Virus record (IMG/VR): IMGVR_UViG_3300021091_000126
Location: 1-48,506 of that record
Strand: one strand, 5' to 3'
Source: a virus
Length of the DNA: 48,506 bases
The notes under the pieces were generated by a model that saw only the letters and a program-made list of their open reading frames with translations, did no database searches and had not been told where the DNA came from. Shown in pieces: positions 16,716 through 26,800 of the stretch (the stretch's first letter is position 1; each line of letters begins with the position of its first letter). The translations under genes were made by a program, and so were the position numbers.

Positions 16716-16744
16716 TTGACAGACCCAGAGCATCTTGCTACAAT
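16716..16744 (+). promoter_or_regulatory. Sigma70-type early promoter P1
   Basis: A perfect TTGACA (16716-16721) is separated by 17 bp from TACAAT (16739-16744). It lies upstream of the 16854 gene, with a second promoter between them. Confidence 0.85.
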
Positions 16745-16796
16745 AACGATGTGCTCGGTTGAAGGGGCTGAGTCCCTAAGAGATTCTTAAAGGCTC

Positions 16797-16825
16797 TTGA
16801 CAACCCCTTCCATCCTTGCTATACT
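16797..16825 (+). promoter_or_regulatory. Sigma70-type early promoter P2
   Basis: TTGACA (16797-16802), 17-bp spacer, TATACT (16820-16825). The gene starts at 16854 after an AGAGGAG ribosome site, giving a leader of about 20 nt. An open frame beginning at the -35 TTG is not a plausible coding start. Confidence 0.88.
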
Positions 16826-16853
16826 ACATACATACACAGAGGAGACACTCCAA

Positions 16854-17084
16854 ATGCTCAATTATGGTGATGACGGTCAAGTGCAAGAAATTGAATGTGA
16901 TGATGTGCAAGATACAATTGAAACCATTCTTGAATATGTAGAAAATCGTTTTGAATCTCTTGATAAAGAGGGTAATCGTGATGCTGACATTTATGCACTT
17001 TGTCAGGAGTTTTATGAATGGGGCACTGCTGATGATGGTGAAGAAATTGGATATCTCTTTCTCCCTCGTCTAGCAGAAAAATGA
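16854..17084 (+). CDS. Small acidic early protein, unknown
   Basis: The protein has 76 residues and is strongly acidic (for example EIECDDVQDTIETILEYVEN). I chose the ATG at 16854 because it lies behind AGAGGAG with good spacing and downstream of promoter P2; a longer frame would start inside the promoter. It has no recognisable domain and is predicted mostly helical. Its stop overlaps the next start (ATGA at 17081). Acidic small early proteins can be DNA mimics or polymerase binders, but nothing specific supports that here. Confidence 0.75.
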   Translation: MLNYGDDGQVQEIECDDVQDTIETILEYVENRFESLDKEGNRDADIYALCQEFYEWGTADDGEEIGYLFLPRLAEK

Positions 17085-17260
17085 TTTCTAATGAGCAAGT
17101 GATTGACAAAATCACCACAGACTTGTATAATAAGAAGATAATCATTCATGGAGTGGACAACACCACTGTTGTTTTTAAATGCTCTACCATCAATGAGTTT
17201 TGTGAGTTACTTGACAAGTGTAAAAAACTGCTAAAGACAGATACTGTTATTTGTCGATAG
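17081..17260 (+). CDS. Small protein, unknown
   Basis: The protein has 59 residues, starting at the ATGA overlap with the preceding gene and ending at TAG 17258-17260, six bases before tRNA-Leu. It is Lys- and Cys-containing (VVFKCSTINEFCELLDKCKK) with an N-terminal amphipathic helix (EQVIDKITTDLYNKK). No family recognised. Translational coupling to the acidic gene upstream is the main support. Confidence 0.65.
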   Translation: MISNEQVIDKITTDLYNKKIIIHGVDNTTVVFKCSTINEFCELLDKCKKLLKTDTVICR

Positions 17261-17266
17261 TTTTAT

Positions 17267-17350
17267 GGGGCGGTGGTGGAATCGGTAGACACACCAGACT
17301 TAAAATCTGTTGGGCTTATGCCCGTGGGAGTTCAAGTCTCCCTCGCCCTA
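17267..17350 (+). tRNA. tRNA-Leu (anticodon UAA)
   Basis: Class II tRNA of 84 nt. Acceptor GGGGCGG pairs with TCGCCCT including G-U ends; the D-arm block GTGGAATCGGTAGACAC is the bacterial tRNA-Leu pattern; the anticodon loop is CTTAAAA (UAA); a variable arm with GGGC/GCCC is present; T arm GGGAG-TTCAAGT-CTCCC. Discriminator A at 17350, no encoded CCA. It would read UUA, abundant in this AT-rich phage. Confidence 0.93.
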
Positions 17351-17352
17351 TT

Positions 17353-17377
17353 TCCCGCTAAATACATTGTAGTGGGA
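17353..17377 (+). other. Hairpin between tRNA-Leu and the next small gene
   Basis: TCCCGCTA (17353-17360) pairs with TAGTGGGA (17370-17377) with one G-U, loop of 9. It has no T-run. It may be a tRNA 3' processing or stability element, and it places GGGA just before the ATG at 17383. Confidence 0.4.
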
Positions 17378-17382
17378 ATGTT

Positions 17383-17649
17383 ATGAAATACACATTATCA
17401 CAAGCATATTGTTTCTATATGGGACAAGTTGTGAGGATGTATTTCATCCAAGGTCTTCCATATACATTTGATGAATTACCTCAGATTATACAAGACCACC
17501 CTGCTGTACAAACAGAAGCATTAAATCATCGTGATTATGATGACGAAGATTTGTTTAAAATTTCCAATTATCTTGTAATGGAAGAAATGCATCCGCTGAT
17601 GTTTGAAGTAGAAATAGACAATCCAGAGCTACTTCCTAAAGATGACTAG
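17383..17649 (+). CDS. Hypothetical protein between two tRNAs
   Basis: The protein has 88 residues, acidic C-terminal half, with LSQAYCFYMGQVVRMYFIQG near the start and a HRDYDDEDLFKISNYLV segment. It begins 33 bp after tRNA-Leu and ends 1 bp before tRNA-Thr. No family recognised. It is bracketed by tRNAs and followed by a shared terminator, so it is probably read in one transcript with both. Confidence 0.7.
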   Translation: MKYTLSQAYCFYMGQVVRMYFIQGLPYTFDELPQIIQDHPAVQTEALNHRDYDDEDLFKISNYLVMEEMHPLMFEVEIDNPELLPKDD

Positions 17650-17650
17650 T

Positions 17651-17722
17651 GCCTGATTAGCTCAGTGGTAGAGCACTCGCCTTGTAAGCGAGCGGTCGTC
17701 AGTTCAAGTCTGACATTAGGCT
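17651..17722 (+). tRNA. tRNA-Thr (anticodon UGU)
   Basis: 72 nt cloverleaf: acceptor GCCTGAT/ATTAGGC, D arm GCTC-AGTGGTA-GAGC, anticodon stem CTCGC/GCGAG with loop CTTGTAA (UGU), T arm GTCAG-TTCAAGT-CTGAC, discriminator T. No encoded CCA. Confidence 0.93.
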
Positions 17723-17741
17723 TCCGTGTGAAGGAAGATGC

Positions 17742-17772
17742 AAAAACCCTGGGTCTCCCCCAGGGTTTTTTT
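17742..17772 (+). terminator. Rho-independent terminator after tRNA-Thr
   Basis: AAAAACCCTGGG pairs with CCCAGGGTTTTT around a 5-nt loop, with seven T in total. It closes the early P1/P2-tRNA unit directly before a late promoter. Confidence 0.95.
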
Positions 17773-17773
17773 G

Positions 17774-17781
17774 TATAAATA
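17774..17781 (+). promoter_or_regulatory. Late promoter (TATAAATA)
   Basis: Exact match to the T4 late promoter consensus, one base after the terminator T-run and 43 bp before the ATG of the giant structural gene. Confidence 0.88.
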
Positions 17782-17824
17782 ACCTAAGAAGAAATCCTAT
17801 TTAAATAAAGGGTACCTGAGGAAC

Positions 17825-20800
17825 ATGCCATTAACCAAACTAGAGAATTTAATTTCCAGCAAAACTGGAAGATATCTATATGTTTCACCTGACGACTTTA
17901 ACGCTTCTGACGCTTTAGACAATAGAGGCAACTCCCCAACCCGTCCTTTCCTCACAATTCAGAGAGCATTCCTTGAAGTTGCTCGATATTCGTATGTTCC
18001 TGGTAAGGAGAATGATCGCTTTGATCAATTTACGATCATGCTATCTCCTGGTAATCACTATATTGATAACCGCCCAGGTATCATGAATCCAGAGGAGATT
18101 GTTCCTTTTGCATTCAATCAAGCTACTGACGAGTGGGAAGATGAATCCATCGTTGATCTTGGCAATCCTAATAACATTCTCTATAAGTTTAACGGTCCTA
18201 AAGGTGGTGCTACTATTCCTAGAGGCACCTCACTCGTTGGTATGGACCTTCGTAGAACTCGTCTACATCCTCTTTATGTACCAGATCCTGCTGATAAAGA
18301 TGTCGGTCGCACAACTCTTTTCAACGTAACTGGTGGATGCTATTTCTGGCAGTTTACTATTCTTGATGGTGATGTTGAGAAAAATTCACCTCTTTATGAT
18401 GTGCAAGAGGGAATTGGTAAAGTATATTCACAACCAAACTCCACTATCACCACTATTCCATATTATTCTCACCACAAAATTTGCAACTTTGAATTTGCAA
18501 GTAGAGAAGATTTGGGACTACTTTACAGAAAGATTGCTAAGGCATTCTCTCTGTTTCAACCAACTATTGATGATCCAGGTGAATTTGAGCAAAGACCTCA
18601 GGAAAACAGAATTGTTGGTCCTCTCCAGGATGCTATTCGTATCGATTCTATCGAAGTCAATAATGTCCCTGGCACTACAGCTCTCGATGTTACTGTCAAA
18701 ACAAAAACAAATCATGGTTACTATGTAGGACAAGCAATTGCCGTAGCAAATCTACGCTCAACACTTCCAGCTGGAGCAACCGAAACAATTCCTCTAGCAA
18801 ATGACCCCCTAACTGGTGTTTTTGCTGTAAGAGAAATCAGTATTTCTGATTCAAAAGAATTTACATATCGTGTAGAAGGAAAGAATGCTGCTGCCGTAGG
18901 TCTTGGTGATAGAATCGGTCAACCAATTACGCCACCTACGCTCGATACAAACGCCATTACGCAGGCAGAAGTTGATTCTGTGGAATCTGCCTCGCCATAC
19001 GTTTTCAACGTCTCTATCCGCTCTACGTGGGGTATCTGCGGCATTCACGCTGATGGTAGCAAGGCCAGTGGTTTCAAATCGATGGTTATCGCCCAGTATA
19101 CGGGTGTATCGCTACAGAGAGATGATCGTGCGTTTATTCGTTATGATGAATTTAGTAATACCTGGAATCAGGCACCTCTCACTGATGCGTTTGCTACAAC
19201 TCCCTATCACACTAAAGGTGATGCATATTGGAAGGATGATTGGAGAAACTTCCACGTTAAGGCATCGAATGACGCATTCATCCAAAACGTTTCTATCTTC
19301 GCTGTAGGTTTTGCTGACCACTTCCTCATGGAGTCTGGTGGTGACATGTCGATCACCAACTCAAACTCAAACTTTGGTAATACTTCGCTACATGCTATCG
19401 GTTACAAAGGTTATTCCTTTGCTCAAGACCAAGGCGGATATATTTCGCACATCGTTCCACCTAGAAAAGTAACTACTACAACTAAGAAGTATCAGTATTT
19501 TACTTTCAATCAAATCAAAACTAGAAATTCTAATGCTTTAGATAATAGTGGTCCATCTAATCTCGTTAGATTGTATTTGGCAAATGATGAATCTTCTGAT
19601 CCATTACAGAAACCAGCTACTACAGTTAACGGCTTTAGATTGGGCGCAAGAGCACATGAGAAAATCTATGTTAAACTAGACCCTGCTACTGGTTTTACTG
19701 GGTCGATTCGTCAAGCGGAAATCTCTCCATCTGGTTACAGAAAGTGGGATGTAGCTCTTTCTATCTTAAGTCCTAATATTGTGACTGGAGTTTCAAATAA
19801 TGACCAGGATGCGGCAAATCTTCTAGATTTAAATAGAGATTTCATTGCGGCAGAGACTTATGGATACATTACTAGAAAGTTCCCATATCTGCTAACAAGA
19901 GAAATCAGCATCAATAAGTGTAGGAGAGATGTTGGTTATATTCTTGAAGCAGTTGCAAACGATTTACGTGTTGGTGGCAATGTCAACAGCATTCAAGCAG
20001 CACAAGCATACTACACTGGCAATCAACTAGATTACATTGAGACAGAAAAAGAAGAGACCTTAGATGCATTTAACTATGCTAGAAGTCTTGCTGTTGCGGC
20101 AATGCGTAATTGGGAATTCCGAATTCAAAATTGCAGCACATTTAGTGGACAATCTACGGTAAGTGTACCAAATGGCATTACCACAATTGGTATTGTTGAA
20201 GGAATGGTAGTTACTGCTACACCAGCAACTGGTCAAACTAATCCAATTCCCGCAGGTACATATGTAGCAGAGATAGTTAGCACCACTCAATTTAAACTCG
20301 GTAATAGAAATGATACTGAGCTAGTAAATGCTTTAGCGACCATTGTTGCATCTGGTCCAACATCAGGTGGTATCACTTTAAACTTCAGTCTAAATCAAGG
20401 TAAGTTTGCATCATCTTCTGGTAGAGCATTCGATGCAGGTACTTTAATTAAGTTAAATAAAGAATTTATTGCTGAGGAAGCTCTCAATTTAGCAAAACTA
20501 CAGTATCCTGCTGTAACTGTACCAAGCAGTGATACTTGCAAGCGTGATATTAAGTTTGTCTTGGATGCACTAGTAGAAGACCTTGCTTCTACTGGTAACT
20601 CTGGAATGGTTACTGCTGCGGAGAAGTATGTTGGTGCTTCAAGTCGCTACTTCGATGCTAAAGATTTAATTCTTGCAAATAGAAGAGAAATTATTGATAA
20701 AGCATCTGCAAAACTTGCTATCGATTATCCAGATTTTTATTATGGTGGAAGTGGATTTACTAATGGTGGTGATGATAGAACTAATGTATATTCTAGATAC

Positions 20801-23800
20801 AAAGATTCTTACAGACTAATTCAGCAAAATAGAGCTGAAATTATTAATAATGCATATAATGCTCTAATTCTTAATGGTCTTCCAAATCCTCAACCAGATG
20901 ATTTAGAGAATAAGTGTAAGCGTGATATTGGTCATTTTGTAGATGCTATTTCTACAGATTTAACTACACTCGGGAATTCATACTCTATTGATTTCATTCG
21001 TCAATATTTCTTAGAAGATAAGGTAAATGGCAAGATTCTTACGTTTACTAGAAATAATGGCACTACTCTTGCTAGCAAACCAAATAGAGTTTATACTGGT
21101 GTAGCAACTACCACAACTAGTGATGGTGTGGGTGCCACATTTACAGTAACTAGAAATTCTTCTGGTGCAATTAGTGCTGTAACAATCGTAAATGGTGGAT
21201 ATAAGTATGCCTCTGGAAACACACTTAGAATTTTAGGATCTACAATTGGTGGTGTCAACGTAGCAGATGATATTGTAATCACTGTTTCTACAGCAGAGCA
21301 AGCCTGGATTCAAAACGGTCTCCAGGGAGAAGAGACACAATCAATCTTTGCATATAATGCAGCGATTGCCGAAATGAAGAAGGCAATCACCAACCAGTTA
21401 ACAGTTAAAGATCTTGGAATCACTGGAGACCCACTACCAGGATCTACACAATCTGGTGTTAGTGACTTTGGCACTCCTGGTGTTACAGATAACAACACTG
21501 ATTCTCAGTCTTGCACTAATGTGCAGCAGACGATTGATACTCTATCACAGTTAATCTTTGCTAGAATTCGTCAGGGAGATTTAGTAACTGCTACTCAGCA
21601 AAATCCAGCACTTCCTCAAATTAACTATGGTAGCGCACCTGAATTCCAAGCTAAGTGTAAGCGCGATATTGGTTACATTGTAGATGCTATCGCAGAAGAT
21701 CTAGCTTTAGGTGGAAACTCTAACATTATTAGAGCAACCAAATCCTATTTTGATAGCACTGGCAACACTCTAATTAATAATGGACTAGCAGGAGAAATTC
21801 CACAATCTATTACTGCTTTTACTGCGGCTAGAGATCTCTGTTTCAAAGCGGTTACTAATCAACTGAATGTAAGAGATTTTGAAATCTCTGAAGGACCAGC
21901 ACAACTAGGAGTAGTCGGTCCTGATATTCCAAATAATAATCCAAACTCTTGCTTGGATGTGAGAAACACTATTGATAGTTTGTTTGGTATTATCATTCAA
22001 AAATTAAACAATAGTGCATTTATTTTACCACCTCTTAGCTATAATGGTGGGGCTATCTCACTAGAGGGTGAGTTAGATATGAGTGTTTATGCTTACAAGA
22101 AAGCAAGAGATCTTGCTATTCTTGCAATGCGTAATTGGAAGACAGGTGATGGCACCTTTTCTGATCCTTCATATCAGAAGCTTCCAAACACCGTCCTGCT
22201 TCCTCAAACAGATTTAAGCATTGACACGACCACTGCTGGGGTGCCAGTCTGTGCAGATGTTGCTTATACTATAAGCACAGAATTTGATATTCTAATTGGT
22301 GCTTTGACGAATACTGCTCCTCTGCCACCAAAAACATATGGCACAGATGAGTATACTGAGAGAACTAAACCAGAAAAAGATATTAGCATTACTGTAGATA
22401 ATTCTAGCAACAAGTGTGCATCAACAAAAGATGCTATTGTTGAAAAAATGCGTGTAATCGAGAGTGTTATTCGCAATGGAATTGATGCAGAGCCACTTGT
22501 ATCGCAATTAGTTAATACTGCATCCTTTGCACAAAGAGCAACTATTTTCCGTGTTGCTGGTAACAATCCACACAATCTAGAAACTGGCACTCCAGTGAAA
22601 CTAGTCCCAGTCGCTAAGAAAGATCCATTCACTGGACAACCAGTGAATATGGATAAGCGTTTAATTAGATTACCGAAAGGTTTTGATAGTAATACTAAGT
22701 ATTATGTGATTGCTCCTGGTAAAATTACTTCGCCATTTGATTACTCTGCAGGTGGAGCAACATCACAGTTTAATGATTCGCAAACTTTCATGCTTGCCAC
22801 AAGCGTTGAAAATGCTGCTGCTGGTAACTACATTTATTCATCTGAGACTAATTCTATTGACCCAGATGTGCAGATTGAAGTCCATCAGTATATGACGGAC
22901 GTAGATTATAACCTACATCGCTATACCTGCTCTCTTGTAAGTTCGAGAGTATTCCAAACAACAACTAACCACATTTTTGATACTGCTATTAGTGGAGTTC
23001 AAGTGCAGCAAGTATTCTTCTATCCTCTGGAAGAAAATCTTGTTAATGGAGCTCCAACTGGCACTGCACTTGAGACATTACCATCTAAGACAAATGGCAA
23101 TAGATTGGAAATTAATAGAACTTATTTTGTTGGACGCCCAGCTACTTATACCTCTAACAATCAGTTTTCTATCTATCTAACCGTACAGGATGCTATTAAC
23201 AAGCAAAATGCGGTGCAGTTCAACTATCCAAGCGGTCAGTCATTCTATGTATTAGCTACTAAAAAGAGAAGTCCTCTAGGATATGACCCAGTGCAGAATG
23301 GTTGGTTCTTGAAGACTTTACTTCAGGGTAATGAAATTTATGATAGACTTACTTTATCTGATGCTTCAAGAGGAAGTCTATATGTAAATAAACCACCCCG
23401 CACTCCAGATTCTTTCTTCTATAGAGCAGATGATACCAGAAAGAAAGAGGATAAGGTTTACAAACTACGCTATGTAATTCCTAATTATAGAGACGATGTA
23501 AGAGATCCTCTCAGTGGATTTGTAATTAAGATTAGAACTGACGAAAAGAGAAAACTAGTCCCACAAAGAATTCTTCTCAAGCCAGTTTCTGCAAATGACC
23601 AGAAAGATGCAACTTTCTTTGAAGAAGGTCCATCTCCAAGAGAGCGTCTAGGTATTGCTGGTGCTAGCACACAGTATGACCCTTACAATCCCATTTTTGC
23701 CAAGAGAATTGCAGGCACCAATACTGAATCAAATGTATCATTTACGATTCAATCTGCTAAGATTGTAAATAATTACCTAGAAATGGTTGTATTTGACCAT

Positions 23801-26800
23801 GGAATTGACGTAGAATCTCTCAAGGCAGAAAGATTTGTTACTGTAAAAGTAGGACAACCTCAGGGTGGTAACGGCGAATTTATTCCTGGCACTAGAATTA
23901 CTTGGTATGGTGAGTATCAAGGAAGCGCAATTGTGCATTCTTGGTTTGGTTCTGAGCCAGTCGAAGGTGGATTGGAAGAGTTTAATTATCTAATTCTTCG
24001 TGCAGTTGAAGGACAGATTGACTTTGACGAGAAGACACAAACATTCTTCCGTCAGAGAATTGATGGACAACCAGATGTTACTGCTGAATTGCTTTCGAGA
24101 CCAAACTTCGGTAAAGAAGATAAATCAGAATATCTTTATGCTGTAGAAGCTTCTAATGTTTATACAGTAACTCCTGGTGATGTAATTACTGACGATGCTG
24201 CTAGACAATATAGAGTTGTTAGTGTGGAAGATGTTGATGATTTAAGTGAAACATACTATATTTACGATATTGAAGAAGTTCAGAGAAGAATTCCTAGACA
24301 GCAAGATGGTGTTTACTACTTAACTTGTGTAAGAGGTGATATTTCTCCATATCCTACTGGATCTGGAGTTGGTATCAACTTCAGAAACTTTAAGTTTAGT
24401 CAGCCAGTTTCTAGACTATATCCATTAACATACAAAAACGATCCACTACTATTCCAGTATGATGGTAGCGATGGACAAGGTGGAAGTCAGAATACTAACA
24501 TAGTTGACCCACCAGCATCTGTTTGTGCTGCTGACAACTATATTCATGGTTTAGTTACTATCAACGATGCCAAAAATTCTATTACCAAAGAAGCAGTTAT
24601 TGATTTTATTAAGAATCCTGGTTCTGGTCAATATGAGTTTACTGGCGTAAATCAACTAAAAGCACTTTCTGGAGCTGCATCTTCTGGTGCCGAAGAAAGA
24701 TTAATTCCTATTGCAGGTGATTCTTCATTCCCACTAGAGCAAAAACTTTATGTTGAATTGCGTAGACCATCGATTGCTCGTGCAGGTAACCACACGTTTG
24801 AATATCTAGGTTTCGGTCCTGGTAACTACTCAACTGGTTTCCCTGCTAGACAGACTGTTATCCTCAGTGCGGTAGAAGACTACTATGCACAATCTAAGAG
24901 ACAAGATGCTGGTATCGTATTCTATACTGGTATTAACTCTAATGGCGAATTGTATATCGGTAATCGTAAGATTAATGCTATTACTGGCGAGGAAGAATTC
25001 TTAGATGCTCTAATTCTCGATGAGGAAAAAGCAGAAGATGGGCAGTTTGGAAGTCTCGTTACGGTATTTGAAGATCCCGTAACATTTGAAAATATCATTA
25101 CATTAAATGCTCCTCCAAATCTAACAAACTTCTTCAATTCCCCAATTGTGGTCAATGTTGACCCAGAATTTGAAGCAATAATGACGCCTCCTTCTATCAG
25201 GATTGTTTCCCGTCCTGGTGATAGACAGGCATTACTTCCAGGTGATGATGATCCTCTACTTGATACTACAAGAGCTGGCGATATTATTCTCGACAAGAAT
25301 AGAGCAAGAGCAGCTATCTTTGACATGAATCCTAGAGGCACTCAAAGATATACTTTCAGAACCTCAGTAACTAATATAACACCAAATCAGTTCACAACTG
25401 GTCCTAAGACGCGATTTAATTCTTCACAAACTTTATCCTTTGGGTCTACTGTTCCTCTTTCTGGTGATGTCCTATTCAAGGGTGGTGAAGTTGGTTATTC
25501 TGGATCTTTAGGTTGGGTTTATGCAAACTCTTATCTGCCTTACAGATTGAATGCTCCTGCAGGTCAGGAATCTTCGATTGATATCATCGGTATTCAATTC
25601 TATCCAAATCTCAACGTCATTAAGTTAATTTTCCAAGTAGGAAAAGTTAACTTTAGCTCTTCAAATCCTGGTGCATCTTTAGGAATTACTAGGTCATCTC
25701 AAATTAAGATTACTGGTGGCATTGATAGATTCACAACTATCAATGGTGTCCACACAGTATATGATAATTCTTCGGAAGGATATGAGTATTCTGAATCTAA
25801 TGGATATGTTTATCTCTTAACAACTAGAGCATCTGAAACTACATTAACAGGTAATCCACCATATGTTTATGCTACTTCGATTATAACACAACCAACTCTG
25901 GAAATCGCAATTTCTCAGTCTCAGTGGAAAGAAGTTGGAGTTATTGGATCTGAGTCTATTCGCACAGAAACCGAAACTTACGGTGATTATAAAGTAGGTA
26001 TTAATACCCTAGCTAGAGCATTATCTACTGATTATGTTGTTTCTTACATTACCTCACAAACTACACCAAGAGCAAACTTGGATGTAGTTGGTAATGCATT
26101 TATAAGTGGCAGAAAGCAAACTAATTTCTCTGATTTACAAGGAGGAGTTCCTCTTACAACTAGACATGCCTTCATTGTCGGTGGTGACAGTGCAAATCCA
26201 GATTCTACTGCTGAATTTAGAATTGCAACTAGCACTTTATCTGAAGCTGGTCGTGTAGTAGGACCAACCGCCGATAGTGACAATGGTAGAGTAGGTATTA
26301 ATGTTTCAGATGCTGCACTTGATAGAAACTTTGTTGTTTCTGGTGATGCAAGAATAACTGGAGACTTTACATTCCAGTCTGATATTGATGTAAATGGTGG
26401 TGATATTCGCTCTACTGCTCCTACATTCAATATTGCTAATCAAAACACGACGACTTCTCTTGTATTAAGTGGATTTGCACAAAACATTGCTATTGGTAAT
26501 TCAACAACTACCACACAAAATATTGATATTGGAACTTCCGTAACAGGATCTACTACCCTTGATATTCACACCAACAGCAATAATTCGATTATTAATGTTG
26601 GAACTGTAAATAATACAGCAACATCAAATGTATCACAAATTACAATTGGTGGTGCATATGCAAATAGAGGTCAAAGCACTCTACAAGTTAAAAATTATAG
26701 AACAATTCTAGATGGTACATTAACTATCAATGGCGGTGAAATCAATACTACATCATTAAGTCAAGAATTTACATTATTCCCAACTGGTGTTACTACACTA

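Noticed and set aside
16797-16853. Coding start at TTG 16797
   Set aside because: This TTG is the -35 element of promoter P2; the ATG at 16854 has a strong ribosome site.
19916-21740. CRISPR-like or DNA-level repeats
   Set aside because: The repeats are protein-level only, divergent in DNA and irregularly spaced.
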